Shown here: piece after piece, positions 51,072 to 61,259 of the stretch | How positions within the stretch are numbered: position 1 is the first letter of the stretch | How the letters are laid out: each line of letters opens with the position of its first letter | NCBI RefSeq assembly: GCF_000427405.1 | Contig: NZ_KE386491.1 | Location: 1,161,001-1,225,000, forward strand | Reading direction: 5' to 3' | From: Flectobacillus major DSM 103 | GTDB lineage: Bacteria; Bacteroidota; Bacteroidia; Cytophagales; Spirosomataceae | DNA length: 64,000 bases | Translations under genes and position numbers: made by a program | The notes under the pieces: generated by a model | What the model saw: the letters and a program-made list of their open reading frames with translations, nothing else | The model's database searches: none | Told to the model about the DNA's origin: nothing

Positions 51072-53135
51072 ATGGGCAATACTGCGTATAAAATTATCCA
51101 CTTTGATTTATCCAATAAACTTACGTTACCTAATCCTGCAGAGGGAAAGCGTTGGTACTATGTGTTTTGGTACAAAAATGTGCCTTTAGGGCATATTTGG
51201 TTACAAAAAAAAGATATTCCAGCGTTGGTTAGCGATTGGGAAATACAAGTGCTAAAAGCTATAGCCAAATCCATTTATTACTATTTTGTGATAGAAAATG
51301 ACTCAGACTATGAGGCCATTCTTCAGGCTTTTTCCCAAAATCCTACATGGCTATTGACCAAAGCCAACGCCCAATTTCTAAAAGCCATAACACCGCCAGC
51401 CGCTACAGGCGAGGCTGTTTCGGTAGTAATTTGTACCCGAAATAGAACACGTGCCTTAGCCTCATGTCTGGAAAGTTTACTTGCATCGGGCGATGATAAT
51501 TTTGAGATTGTAGTAGTTGATAATGCCCCTTCCGACAGCCAAACGGCAGAACTGGTATACCAGAAATTCCCGACGGTAGTATATGTACATGAGCCCCGCA
51601 AAGGCTTGGATATTGCCCGAAATACAGGTGCTAAAACGGCCTCTAAGCCTATTATTGCCTATACCGACGACGATGTGATTATTCCCAAAGATTGGATTTC
51701 AAAAGTTAGAAGCTGCTTTGATACCCCAACTACCATGGCCGTAACGGGTTTGGTAATACCCTATGTACTCAATACCGAATCGCAATATATTTTTGAACGC
51801 TACTGGGGTTTTAATAAAGGATATATTCCACAGGTATTTGACCATCGTTATTTCAAAGAACGAGTAGACGAGGGCGTGCCTGTATGGGACATTGGGGCAG
51901 GAGCTAACATGGCTTTTCGCAAAGATATTTTTGATTTAGTAGGCTTTTTTGACGAACGTCTCGACGTAGGAGCATCGGGTTGTAGCGGCGATTCCGAATT
52001 TTGGTATAAAATTTTGGCTGAAGGCTGGAACTGCGTGTATTTTCCACATTTGTATGCCTTTCACCAACACCGAGAAAGCAATGCCGACCTCAAAAAGCAA
52101 ATATTTGCCTATATGCGAGGTAATGTAAGCTCGATTTTGGTGCAATATGAAAAATATCATCACGAAGGCAACCTCAAGCGTATTCAAGAAAGTTTACCTA
52201 CTTATTACAAAAAAAGAATCAAAGAATGGTTTAAGGGGCATTGGGGCAACCAAAATAAATACCTTTTTACCGAGATACGAGGCTGCTTTTCTGGGAAAAA
52301 ATTTTATGAACAACATCAAAATACGCCACCTTATAGCCAGCAAGACAACTTTAAACCCTTAGAGTTTGATACGCTTCCTGAGTATCCACTGGTATCGGTA
52401 ATTATTCCTTGCTATAACCAAGGGCAATACCTCAAAGATGCCATAAAAAGTATAGAAGAACAATCGTATCAGAATTACGAAATCATTGTTGTCGACGATG
52501 CTTCTACCGACGACACCAAGGCTGTTTGTCAGGAATTTAGTCGGGTGAAATATGTATATGCTTATCGTGTAGGTGTTGCAGTAGCCCGAAATATTGGCGT
52601 GAGTTATGCCCAAGGGCATACCTTGATGTTTTTGGATGCCGACGATTTTTTGTATCCCAACGCCCTCGAAATCAATTTATATTATCTACAGCAATACCCT
52701 CAAACGGCATTTGTATATGGAGGTTATCATTTGGTTGATGAAGCAAAAGAAATAACCGCTCACCCTAAGCCAAATCCTCAACAAGCCGATATTTATACGG
52801 CCTTGTTGATGGGCAATTGTATTGCAATGGGTGGCACAGTGATGTTTAGACGAGCTTTGTTTTTTCGTTATCATTTTGATTTTCGCCTAAAAGTTTGCGA
52901 AGATTATGACATATACCTAAAAATAGCCAGAGATTATCCTTGTATGGGACACAAAAATATTGTGGCGGCTTACAGAATGCACGAGTCGAATGTGTCAAAA
53001 AATACGGCAACGATGCTCGAAACGGTATTAGATATACTCAATCAACAAGAACGTATGCTGAGAAGCTCCCAAGAAAAAGAAGCCCTTGCTATAGGTAAAG
53101 ATAATTGGGGCAAATATTACCAAATACAGCACTAA
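51072..53135 (+). CDS. two-domain family 2 glycosyltransferase
   Basis: A 687-residue protein. The first 110 residues are a leader domain that I do not recognise (WYYVFWYKNVPLGHIWLQKK). GT2 domain 1 covers about 115-340 (AVSVVICTRNRTRALASCLE, metal-binding DDDV). GT2 domain 2 covers about 440-680 (PLVSVIIPCYNQGQYLKDAI, VVDDASTDDT, DADDF). No membrane helix is seen. It lies 11 bp after the Wzt gene and probably adds sugars to the exported chain; two active domains would allow alternating linkages. The substrates are not known. Confidence 0.9.
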   Translation: MGNTAYKIIHFDLSNKLTLPNPAEGKRWYYVFWYKNVPLGHIWLQKKDIPALVSDWEIQVLKAIAKSIYYYFVIENDSDYEAILQAFSQNPTWLLTKANAQFLKAITPPAATGEAVSVVICTRNRTRALASCLESLLASGDDNFEIVVVDNAPSDSQTAELVYQKFPTVVYVHEPRKGLDIARNTGAKTASKPIIAYTDDDVIIPKDWISKVRSCFDTPTTMAVTGLVIPYVLNTESQYIFERYWGFNKGYIPQVFDHRYFKERVDEGVPVWDIGAGANMAFRKDIFDLVGFFDERLDVGASGCSGDSEFWYKILAEGWNCVYFPHLYAFHQHRESNADLKKQIFAYMRGNVSSILVQYEKYHHEGNLKRIQESLPTYYKKRIKEWFKGHWGNQNKYLFTEIRGCFSGKKFYEQHQNTPPYSQQDNFKPLEFDTLPEYPLVSVIIPCYNQGQYLKDAIKSIEEQSYQNYEIIVVDDASTDDTKAVCQEFSRVKYVYAYRVGVAVARNIGVSYAQGHTLMFLDADDFLYPNALEINLYYLQQYPQTAFVYGGYHLVDEAKEITAHPKPNPQQADIYTALLMGNCIAMGGTVMFRRALFFRYHFDFRLKVCEDYDIYLKIARDYPCMGHKNIVAAYRMHESNVSKNTATMLETVLDILNQQERMLRSSQEKEALAIGKDNWGKYYQIQH

Positions 53136-53235
53136 GTAATTGAGCAGAAGGGTATTAATCAATTGCCATGAAGAGCTTGTTGTGTTGCTTATGGCACTAA
53201 AAATATATCTAAGTAATCTCTGAAACACATGTAAA

Positions 53236-54231
53236 ATGAATAATCTTGAAAGAACACCACAAACACCACCTCAGATAGAGCCTTTACTTCATCAAGAAAA
53301 CAGGCCATTTATTTCAGTAATGATACCAACCTTCAATTGTATCCATTACCTCGAAAATACGCTAAATAGTGTACTTTCTCAGGATTTTGACCTTGGTATG
53401 CTACAAATTGAAGTTATCGACGACCATTCTACCGATGGCGATGTTGAAGCTTTGGTAAAGCGAGTGGGTGGGGGCAAGGTAAGATTTTTTCAACAGGCTC
53501 GGAATGTAGGTAGTTTGCGAAACTTTGAAACGTGTATCAATCGTGCTAAAGGCGAGTGGGTACATATTTTGCATGGCGACGACCAAGTTTTACAAGGTTT
53601 TTATCAAGAAATAACAAGCCTTATCAAAGGCTTTCCGCAAGCGTCGGCTGTTTTTACCGATTATTGGTATATGGACAACAGCGGTAAATATTTACACCAT
53701 TTACCTCCGCTTTTGCCTCAGCGGGGTATTTTACCCAATTGGTTAGAAACAATTGCACAGGGCCAGCGAATTCAGCCTCCTGCTATTTTGGTAAAAAGAG
53801 CCGTTTATGAAGATTTAGGGAGCTTTTTTGGTGTTCATTATGGTGAAGACTGGGAAATGTGGGTACGTATTGCATCGAAATATGAATTTGCTTATTCGCC
53901 CAATTATTTGGCAATGTATCGTATTCATACTACTAATATTACAAGTCGTTCGTTTTTGTCGTCACAAGATATTAAGGATATTATCAAGGTAATTGATTTA
54001 ATCCAACCGTATTTGCCACTGGAAAAAAGGGCGATGTACAAAAGGAATGCTCTGAAAAATTATGCACAGTATTTTGCTAAGGTTTCTAATAAAATTTATC
54101 ATGATTACAAAAATCCTAAAGCCGCTCGACATCATGCTTTTAAGAGTTTTATGATGCACCAAAACACAGAAACATTGAAGTATCTGGTGAAAATATTAAT
54201 AAAAGGTTTGGTGCGGTATAAGGTGAAATAA
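53236..54231 (+). CDS. family 2 glycosyltransferase
   Basis: A 331-residue cytoplasmic protein with a single GT-A domain: FISVMIPTFNCIHYLENTLN, EVIDDHSTDGDVEAL and HILHGDDQVLQGFYQEI for the DxD-like metal site. The second half (LGSFFGVHYGEDWEMWVRIA) holds the ED motif typical of the acceptor side. It follows the two-domain glycosyltransferase by 100 bp in the same direction. A bidirectional terminator stands behind it. Confidence 0.9.
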   Translation: MNNLERTPQTPPQIEPLLHQENRPFISVMIPTFNCIHYLENTLNSVLSQDFDLGMLQIEVIDDHSTDGDVEALVKRVGGGKVRFFQQARNVGSLRNFETCINRAKGEWVHILHGDDQVLQGFYQEITSLIKGFPQASAVFTDYWYMDNSGKYLHHLPPLLPQRGILPNWLETIAQGQRIQPPAILVKRAVYEDLGSFFGVHYGEDWEMWVRIASKYEFAYSPNYLAMYRIHTTNITSRSFLSSQDIKDIIKVIDLIQPYLPLEKRAMYKRNALKNYAQYFAKVSNKIYHDYKNPKAARHHAFKSFMMHQNTETLKYLVKILIKGLVRYKVK

Positions 54232-54241
54232 TAAATGAAGT

Positions 54242-54285
54242 TTTACCTCTTAGCTGGCGAATTTATTTGCCAACGAAGAGGTAAA
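54242..54285. terminator. bidirectional terminator between convergent genes
   Basis: TTTACCTCTT (54242-54251) pairs with AAGAGGTAAA (54276-54285); an inner 4-bp stem extends it. T-rich bases follow on the right and A-rich bases precede on the left. It separates the glycosyltransferase gene from the convergent GntR gene. Confidence 0.7.
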
Positions 54286-54326
54286 CTATTTCTTTTAAGC
54301 ATAGAAGCAGTTGATATAAATACCAT

Positions 54327-55034
54327 TTAGGCAAAAAGTCTCGCAAAATGGTTTTCTAGGTGGTTTCTCATGCCATTGCGGAAAAGTTCTGGCGAACCAT
54401 TCTCGAGAATATCCACTAAGCCTTTGTGTGAGACAAACTTCCGATGAGGCAAATCCTTTTTTAGTAGTCCGCTGTTGTGGACGTAATCAAAGATAGGGAG
54501 TAACATTTTCTGGAAACTTTTGAGGGTTTTGTTGCCAGTAATTTCATAAAGTTTTCCGTGAAAATTGATTTCGTGTTCGATATTGAACAAATGTGACTCG
54601 CTCGAACTAGGTTCATTTTTGACAATTTCCTTCAACTCATCAATATCCTTTTGTGTAATTTTTTGAAAAATCAAATCAGCCATTCCAATTTCCAAGACCA
54701 AACGTAGTTCAAAAATTTCACGCAAAGTATCCTCATCCAGAATATAAGGATTCATGCTTTTGCTCATGATACCTACAATGTCTGGGCTTGTAATAACCGA
54801 ACCTTTTTTCTTCTTAGACTCTATAAGCCCCATAGTACGTAAACGAGCTATTGCTTCGCGAATGACAGTTCTACTCACGCCCAAAAGCTCTACCAATTCC
54901 ACTTCTTTTGGTATTACATCGCCTACTTTTAGTTTTCGGTTTTGGAGTAATTCTACCAAATTGGCTTCTACTTTATCTACTAATGAGCTATTCTCTACAG
55001 CGATAAAGCTATCGCTAAAATCTTCATTTGTCAT
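54327..55034 (-). CDS. GntR/FCD-family regulator, probable control of sialic acid genes
   Basis: A 235-residue protein. The winged-helix GntR domain is at about 20-90 (VIPKEVELVELLGVSRTVIR, then RLRTMGLIESKKKKGSVI). The FCD ligand-binding domain fills the rest (REIFELRLVLEIGMADLIF, then FHGKLYEITGNKTLKSFQKM); its histidine and aspartate residues match the metal/ligand positions of this family. NanR of Escherichia coli is of the same type. The gene is divergent from the SusC gene, with a 354-bp regulatory gap holding a palindrome. Control of the adjacent sialic acid locus is inferred from position. Confidence 0.92.
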   Translation of the reverse strand: MTNEDFSDSFIAVENSSLVDKVEANLVELLQNRKLKVGDVIPKEVELVELLGVSRTVIREAIARLRTMGLIESKKKKGSVITSPDIVGIMSKSMNPYILDEDTLREIFELRLVLEIGMADLIFQKITQKDIDELKEIVKNEPSSSESHLFNIEHEINFHGKLYEITGNKTLKSFQKMLLPIFDYVHNSGLLKKDLPHRKFVSHKGLVDILENGSPELFRNGMRNHLENHFARLFA

Positions 55035-55321
55035 ATTATGTATTACTTATTTTTATAAAAGTAGTATAATCTATTGAATTTGTAAAGCAAAAAGTTTGAA
55101 AATTCTATTTTAAAGCCATTTAATGAGTATTTTATTATTTTGTCTAACATGAAGGCTAATGGTTTTCTATAAACGCCCTATTTATGATAAATGATTAGTC
55201 AAATTTGTCATATAAGTATTACATGTTAATTATAAAAATACTTATAAATAAGCTTAAAGGGCTCATTTTAATAAGTATTTACTACTAAAGTAAAATATTT
55301 TATAAAAATTTTACTAAAAAA

Positions 55322-55353
55322 TTGGAAAAGTAGTTTGTCATTCTATATCTTTG
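55322..55353 (+). promoter_or_regulatory. promoter of the sialic acid (SusC) operon
   Basis: TTG (55322-55324), a 21-bp gap, and TATCTTTG (55346-55353), an exact TAnnTTTG match. The SusC start is 35 bp later, with the palindrome immediately after the -7 element. Confidence 0.6.
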
Positions 55354-55368
55354 TTATGTCATACATAA
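55354..55368. promoter_or_regulatory. candidate operator of the GntR/FCD regulator
   Basis: TTATGT-CAT-ACATAA has perfect 6-bp arms and a 3-bp centre. It starts right after the -7 element, so a bound regulator would block transcription of the SusC operon. Confidence 0.5.
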
Positions 55369-55388
55369 TACATTAACTAAACTATATT

Positions 55389-58300
55389 ATGAAAAACATT
55401 TATCAGCGAGTGGGTTTACTCATGATTTGCATTCTATGGACATTTGTTTCATGGGGGCAAAGCAAAAAAGTGAGCGGAAAAATTACCGCCTTAGAAAATG
55501 GCGAGGCCTTACCAGGTGTTTCGATTCTCTTAAAAGGAAAAACACAAGGTGCTAGTACCAATGAAAAAGGCGAGTTTAGTCTTGCGGCAACTGAGGGAGA
55601 TATTTTGGTGATTAGCTATGTGGGATATATCAAGGAGGAAATCAAAATAGGAACTGCAACCAATTTGAGCATTCAGTTGCGTTCGGATGTAACGTCGTTA
55701 GGAGAAGTCGTGGTAGTAGGTTATGGCACACAATCGAGACGAAATATTACGAGTTCGATTGGAAAGCTTGAAAAAGACATACTCGCTAATGCCCCAAGAG
55801 CTAACCTTGGAACAGCTTTACAAGGGTCTTTGGCAGGCTTACAAGTCATCAACCGTTCGGGAACGCCAGGTGCAGCACCTACGATTTTGTTGCGTGGGGG
55901 CGCTTCAATCAATAGCCCAGGAGCGCCGTTGGTTGTAGTTGATGGTGTTATCAGAGCACTCAACGACATTGCTCCAGACGATATTGAATCGATGGAACTA
56001 TTGAAAGATGCTGCCTCAACGGCCATTTATGGAGCAAGAGCCAACAATGGGGTAATTTTGATTACAACCAAACAAGGAAAAGCAGGTGTTGCAAGAGTGA
56101 ATTACAAGTTTACCTTGGGTTACAACCAAAATCGACAAGGATATAAGTACATGAATGCTCGTGATTATATCTATTACAATCGTTTGGGAAATTTGAACTC
56201 AGGTAGAACATTAGCTCAAGTTAATGCCACTCGTGGGTATGGTCTATTGACGGACGCCGCCAACTTAGGATTATTTGATATTCGTGCCAATACGCCTGCC
56301 AATGCTGGTTTGCTAGCGCAAGGTTGGCAATCGATGGACGACCCCTACGGCGGTTCGATTTTGTATAAAGACCATGGTGGTGAAATTGAGAATTTGATTT
56401 TTAGAAATACCTATACCCAAGACCATTACCTGAGCGTAGAAGGTGGCAATGATAAAGGAAAGTACTTTGCTAGTTTTGATTATTACAATGAACAAGGAGT
56501 AATTGTTGGTTCTGACTACAAGCGCTACACAGGGAATTTGAATGGCTCTTACAAAGTAAGACCAAATTTAGAAATTTCGACGGGAGCAACGTTTTCGACT
56601 TCGTCTCAAATCGGAACGCTTAGTTCTGAAGCGAATACGTTGTACAGAAGTTTAGCCATTTGGCCAACGATGAATCCTTGGTTAGATTCTTTGAAAACCC
56701 AGCCAAACCCTGGCAATGGAGTTACAGATGGAAATCCGCTATATTGGTTACAGAAAACAAAGCGTGAAAATGAGGTAAATCGTATTACAGTTAATGCTTC
56801 GGCGAAGTATGATATTACCAAAGATTTGTACTTGAAGGTATCAGGTAATGCGTATTTGTTTGAGTCGCTGAACAACTCATTTAGTTTGGCTACTCAAAAC
56901 TATACAAACTTATATACCAACCCTGTGTCGTATAGCAATACCACCAGAAATTCATCGTCGCTATTCTCGCGTTCGTTTCAGCAGCAATACAATGCGATTT
57001 TGAATTACCAGAAAAATCTGGGAGATAAACATCATTTGACTGCCATGATTGGTACGGAATATTTCAAACAAAAAACGTTTGAAATGCAAGTTCTAGGTCA
57101 GAATGCACCGACTGATGACATTGAAACTGCTAATGCATCGACCACTTTTGCTGCTGGAAGTAATTATTCTTACAAAGATGAATATCGTATTTTCTCACAA
57201 TTTGGTCGTTTAAACTATGATTTTGATGAGCGCTATTTGTTGAATTTTGTTGTAAGAAGAGATGGTATTTCGAGTTTGGCTTCGGATAATCGATTTGGTA
57301 TTTTTCCGGGAATGTCGGCAGGTTGGAATTTGCATAAAGAGGAGTTTTTTAAAAATAGTAGTTTGAGTGATTACGTGAGTTCAGTAAAACCAAGATTTAG
57401 TTACGGAGTAAACGGTAACGTGGCAGGTATTGGAAACTATGAGGTACAAGGTGTTTATGGTTCTCAAGGAAATTATAATACCAATTTGGGATTTTTGAGC
57501 ACAAGCATTATTAACACTGGCTTGCGCTGGGAGAAAAGTACTACTTTGGACGTTGGGGTAGACGTTGGTTTACTCAAAAATCGTATCAGTCTGATGGTGG
57601 ATTATTATGACCGTCGTACCAGTGATTTGTTAACCAATTTAACACTACCAAGTTATACGGGATACAGCTCGGTGCGTACCAATTTGGGCACTTTCCAAAA
57701 TACAGGTTTAGAATTAACCTTAAATGCTACAATTCTACAAAAACCAAATGGATTAGTTTGGAATGTTGGTGGTAATGTTTCGTTCGTTGCCAACAAAATT
57801 TTACAACTTCCATACAACGGTAATGAAAATAATCGACAAGGAGGATTGCAAGTGTATGACCCTGCACAAGGAAAAGTTGTTTGGGTGGGAGGTTTGCAAG
57901 AAGGACAACCATTGGGAGCTATTTATGGATACAAACAGGTTTCTATTTTCAAAAATGATGAAGAAGTAGCTCGTATTGCAGGTAATAGAGTTGATAATGT
58001 CGCAGGAATTGGTGGTCCATCGACAACGATGACCAATAAAATCACTCCAGGAGATGTCAATTGGCTCGATGTAGATAACAACAATATCATCGACTCTCGC
58101 GACCAAGTGTATTTGGGAAATGTTAATCCGAATGTCATTGGAGGATTTACGTCTACCTTGTCTTACAAACGCTTTTCGCTCTTTACCAGATTTGATTTTG
58201 CTTTAGGGCATACGATTTATAATGACCTTGTGGCTCGTACATTGGGTAACTATCAGGGTACTTTCAACTATCTCGAATTGCAGAAAAATGCTTGGTCACC

Positions 58301-58661
58301 AACCAATACTGATACTGATATTCCAAAAGTGTATTATGCCGACCAAGTTGGTGCACCAGCAGGAAAGAAAAACTATACAAGAGCTAACAACGCTGGAGCG
58401 GTTTTGAATGGAAACAATTCAAGATTTTATGAAAAAGGAGATTACTTAGCTTGTCGTGAAATTACGCTTTCTTATGATTTGTCAAAAAGTACCATAGTGA
58501 ATAAACTATTCTCACAAGCTCGTATTTACGCCAACTTCAATAATCTTTTCTATATCACTAAGTTTAGCGGTCCTTCACCAGAGCCAGCTTCGGGAGGAAT
58601 CTATTCGGGTACGTATCCAACACCAAGAACTGTTGTGATGGGAGTACAAGTGTCATTTTAA
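55389..58661 (+). CDS. SusC/RagA-family TonB-linked outer-membrane transporter
   Basis: A 1090-residue transporter. The signal peptide (MICILWTFVSWGQ) is followed by a carboxypeptidase-regulatory-like domain (KVSGKITALENGEALPGVSI), the SusC-specific box VVVVGYGTQSRRNITSSIGK, and the plug (GALQGSLAGLQVINRSG-like; SMELLKDAASTAIYGARANN). The barrel fills the rest and ends with an aromatic strand (PRTVVMGVQVSF). With the SusD protein 18 bp downstream it should take up a glycan or sialic acid across the outer membrane. The neighbouring sialic acid genes make sialic acid or sialylated oligosaccharide the likely cargo. Confidence 0.95.
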   Translation: MKNIYQRVGLLMICILWTFVSWGQSKKVSGKITALENGEALPGVSILLKGKTQGASTNEKGEFSLAATEGDILVISYVGYIKEEIKIGTATNLSIQLRSDVTSLGEVVVVGYGTQSRRNITSSIGKLEKDILANAPRANLGTALQGSLAGLQVINRSGTPGAAPTILLRGGASINSPGAPLVVVDGVIRALNDIAPDDIESMELLKDAASTAIYGARANNGVILITTKQGKAGVARVNYKFTLGYNQNRQGYKYMNARDYIYYNRLGNLNSGRTLAQVNATRGYGLLTDAANLGLFDIRANTPANAGLLAQGWQSMDDPYGGSILYKDHGGEIENLIFRNTYTQDHYLSVEGGNDKGKYFASFDYYNEQGVIVGSDYKRYTGNLNGSYKVRPNLEISTGATFSTSSQIGTLSSEANTLYRSLAIWPTMNPWLDSLKTQPNPGNGVTDGNPLYWLQKTKRENEVNRITVNASAKYDITKDLYLKVSGNAYLFESLNNSFSLATQNYTNLYTNPVSYSNTTRNSSSLFSRSFQQQYNAILNYQKNLGDKHHLTAMIGTEYFKQKTFEMQVLGQNAPTDDIETANASTTFAAGSNYSYKDEYRIFSQFGRLNYDFDERYLLNFVVRRDGISSLASDNRFGIFPGMSAGWNLHKEEFFKNSSLSDYVSSVKPRFSYGVNGNVAGIGNYEVQGVYGSQGNYNTNLGFLSTSIINTGLRWEKSTTLDVGVDVGLLKNRISLMVDYYDRRTSDLLTNLTLPSYTGYSSVRTNLGTFQNTGLELTLNATILQKPNGLVWNVGGNVSFVANKILQLPYNGNENNRQGGLQVYDPAQGKVVWVGGLQEGQPLGAIYGYKQVSIFKNDEEVARIAGNRVDNVAGIGGPSTTMTNKITPGDVNWLDVDNNNIIDSRDQVYLGNVNPNVIGGFTSTLSYKRFSLFTRFDFALGHTIYNDLVARTLGNYQGTFNYLELQKNAWSPTNTDTDIPKVYYADQVGAPAGKKNYTRANNAGAVLNGNNSRFYEKGDYLACREITLSYDLSKSTIVNKLFSQARIYANFNNLFYITKFSGPSPEPASGGIYSGTYPTPRTVVMGVQVSF

Positions 58662-58679
58662 TATTAAAGAAACCGATTT

Positions 58680-60215
58680 ATGAAAAAGATATTTAAGATA
58701 ACCTTTTTAGGAATAGCGATAGGTTTGGGAATGACCGCTTGTAATACAAGTCTCGACCTAGCACCTATCAGTAGCATCAGTGATGCCAATTACTGGAAAA
58801 CAGCCGACCAATTCGACGCTTTTGTTTCGGGAGTTCATTCAAGACTGAGAAGTCATAATGCCAATATTCAAGCATTGGGCGAAATGCGTTCGGATATATT
58901 TGGTACTGAGGCTAATAGCGCCAGTACCTTCACGGGTGAGGCCACACAAGGCTTAGAAAGAATGTGGCAACATACCCTCGATTTAGACAATTCAGGTGTA
59001 AGCAATTTTGGAGGATTTTATACCAATATTGTACAGTTAAATTTATTGATTAGTAAGTTAAATACGACCAATATCGTAAGTACTACCAACAAGAATTACT
59101 ACTTGGGAATAGCCTACGGTATGCGTGCCTATTACTACTTTCATTTGTATCGTACATGGGGTAACGTAGTGATTCAGACAGAGCCAGTGTTGTCTATTGA
59201 TATTGCCAACTTGGCGAAAGAGGCTTCTCCAGAATCGGCAGTGATGGATTTGATAAAATCAGATATTGATAAATCTATTGCTAGTTTTGGTAGTGATTAT
59301 TCTTTCAGAAATAACAAAGGCTATTGGTCAAAAGCCGCATCATTGATGCTCAAAGCAGAAGTATCATTATGGAATAGTCAACGAGGTGGTGGCGTAGCCG
59401 ATGCCACAACGGCATTGAATGCTTTGAACGAAGTCAGAACCAATATCCCAAATCTTACGCTGTTACCAAGTTTTAGCAATGTTTTTGCCTCAAATAATAA
59501 AGGTAATAACGAAATCATTTTTGCCATTCGCTATGTATTGAATGAAGCAAGTATGGGTTTTGTATCGAGTAGCTTTGTTCCGCAAACAGGTTTGATTGCA
59601 AACTTTTATGACTTGAATGGCTCTCGCCAGTTCAACGTGAATACCGATAACTGGAGTGGCTTATTACGTGCTCCTGTGCGTATTGCCACATTCAAAAAGT
59701 TTGATGAAGCCGATACTCGTCGCTTATCTTCAATTCAGCCAGCTTTTGAAAAGCGTAGCACAGGTTTTGAGTTGGTAGGTTGTTTTACCAATAAATTCCA
59801 AGGCGAGCAAAATGCAGGCTCACGTGTATATACCAACGATTATCCGATTTATCGTTTTGCTGATTTGCTATTGCTTACTGCCGAGGCAAAAATACTATTA
59901 GGTCAAGACCCTTCTACCGAAATCAATCAGGTTCGTGCTAGAGCTTTTGGGGCTAATTATGTGGCTAGCAAATACGGCTTTCCGAATCAAGCCAGAGATA
60001 AAGACCCTAAAAATGCTATATTAGATGAGCGTTTGTTTGAGTTTATTTTTGAAGGAAAACGTTGGTACGACCTTCGTAGATTTGGCAATAGTTATGTTTT
60101 TGCCAATACAACTTTATCAAGCAACGAAGCTTACAAAGTGCTATGGCCAATCGACCGTAATTCCCTGACTAATAACCGTTCGTTGGTACAAACAGCAGGA
60201 TATCCAAGCTTTTAA
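58680..60215 (+). CDS. SusD/RagB-family glycan-binding lipoprotein
   Basis: A 511-residue lipoprotein with lipobox MTAC (Cys21) and the SusD layout: four TPR-like helix units in the first half (GIAYGMRAYYYFHLYRTWGN), the loop-rich middle, and the C-terminal segment RFADLLLLTAEAKILLGQDP. It would form the lid on the SusC barrel and hold the sugar at the cell surface. The characteristic ending ERLFEFIFEGKRWYDLRRFG is present. It pairs with the SusC gene directly upstream. Confidence 0.95.
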   Translation: MKKIFKITFLGIAIGLGMTACNTSLDLAPISSISDANYWKTADQFDAFVSGVHSRLRSHNANIQALGEMRSDIFGTEANSASTFTGEATQGLERMWQHTLDLDNSGVSNFGGFYTNIVQLNLLISKLNTTNIVSTTNKNYYLGIAYGMRAYYYFHLYRTWGNVVIQTEPVLSIDIANLAKEASPESAVMDLIKSDIDKSIASFGSDYSFRNNKGYWSKAASLMLKAEVSLWNSQRGGGVADATTALNALNEVRTNIPNLTLLPSFSNVFASNNKGNNEIIFAIRYVLNEASMGFVSSSFVPQTGLIANFYDLNGSRQFNVNTDNWSGLLRAPVRIATFKKFDEADTRRLSSIQPAFEKRSTGFELVGCFTNKFQGEQNAGSRVYTNDYPIYRFADLLLLTAEAKILLGQDPSTEINQVRARAFGANYVASKYGFPNQARDKDPKNAILDERLFEFIFEGKRWYDLRRFGNSYVFANTTLSSNEAYKVLWPIDRNSLTNNRSLVQTAGYPSF

Positions 60216-60326
60216 TTTGAATTAAGTAAACTAAAATATAGGCAAGAGGTACAAGTGAAGAAGATTTTAGTGTAAAAATTTGTACCTCTAAGCCTTTGAT
60301 TTATTGTCCCTAAAATAAATAATAAT

Positions 60327-61256
60327 ATGAAAATAGCTCATCTTCAAGGACTTATTGCTGCTCCTTTTACTCCTATGCACTCAGATGGAAGTTTGCATTT
60401 GGAATTGATTGAAGAATATTACCATTTGCTCAAATCTAATGGTGTGACAGGGGCCTTTATCTGTGGCTCAACGGGCGAAGGGGTTTCGTTGACGCATACC
60501 GAAAAACGAGCGGTTGCACAGGCATGGGCAAAGGCAACAGTAGGTGATCCAGATTTTAAAGTAATGCTCTTTTTGGGTGGTACAAGTATTGCCGATTGTA
60601 AAGAGCTAGCGCTATATGCTCAAGAATTAGGCTTGTATGCTATTTCGTTTACCTCGCCATTTTATTTTAAACCAAATTCTGTAGAAAAGCTCGCTGAGGC
60701 TTGTCTGGAAGTGGCTTCTGTAGTGCCAGATATGCCTTTTTACTATTATCATATTCCTGTGTTGACTGGCGTTAACTTTGCCATGTATGATTTGTTGAAA
60801 GCCATAGATGGAAAAGTGCCCAATTTTGCAGGAATCAAATATACCCACGAGGATTTCATGGATTATCAGTCGTGTTTAGAATTTCAAAATAGGAAATATG
60901 ATATGCTTTGGGGGCGTGATGAAAATATGCTGGCAGCTTTGAGTTTAGGAGCCAAGGGTGCTGTAGGAAGTACTTTCAATTATGCCGCGCCTTTATACCA
61001 TGATATGATAGAGGCTTTTGAAAAAAATGATTTACCCAAAGCCAGAGCTTTACAAATGCAATCTATCGAAGTGATTCGTTTGTTGGGCAAATATGGAGGA
61101 ATCGCAACAGGAAAAGCCTATATGAAATTGGTTGACTTGGACTGCGGAACGTTTAGACTACCCGTTAGAAATATGACAGATACTCAATTCGAACTTTTCA
61201 AGAAAGATGTCGAAGCATTGAATTTCTCTGTATTTTGTTCAAAAATGCACGCTTAA
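60327..61256 (+). CDS. nanA: N-acetylneuraminate lyase
   Basis: A 309-residue class I aldolase that splits sialic acid into N-acetylmannosamine and pyruvate. The family motifs are all seen: CGSTGEGVSL for carboxylate binding, YYYHIPVLTGVNF with the catalytic tyrosine, and GIKYTHEDFMD with the Schiff-base lysine. The YYYHIP-LTG form is the one of neuraminate lyases rather than dihydrodipicolinate synthases. It follows SusD by 111 bp and precedes the mutarotase gene by 3 bp. Confidence 0.88.
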   Translation: MKIAHLQGLIAAPFTPMHSDGSLHLELIEEYYHLLKSNGVTGAFICGSTGEGVSLTHTEKRAVAQAWAKATVGDPDFKVMLFLGGTSIADCKELALYAQELGLYAISFTSPFYFKPNSVEKLAEACLEVASVVPDMPFYYYHIPVLTGVNFAMYDLLKAIDGKVPNFAGIKYTHEDFMDYQSCLEFQNRKYDMLWGRDENMLAALSLGAKGAVGSTFNYAAPLYHDMIEAFEKNDLPKARALQMQSIEVIRLLGKYGGIATGKAYMKLVDLDCGTFRLPVRNMTDTQFELFKKDVEALNFSVFCSKMHA

Positions 61257-61259
61257 ACT

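Larger units (their letters stand above)
55035..55388. other. regulatory gap between the GntR gene and the SusC gene
   Basis: An AT-rich stretch with no gene. Related TTGTCATA-type words occur several times (about 55029, 55207 and 55337), besides the perfect palindrome at 55354-55368. They may be half-sites for the divergent regulator. Confidence 0.5.

Noticed and set aside
55721-56026. Reverse- and forward-frame shadows inside the SusC gene
   Set aside because: They overlap a fully supported 1090-residue gene and show no domain.
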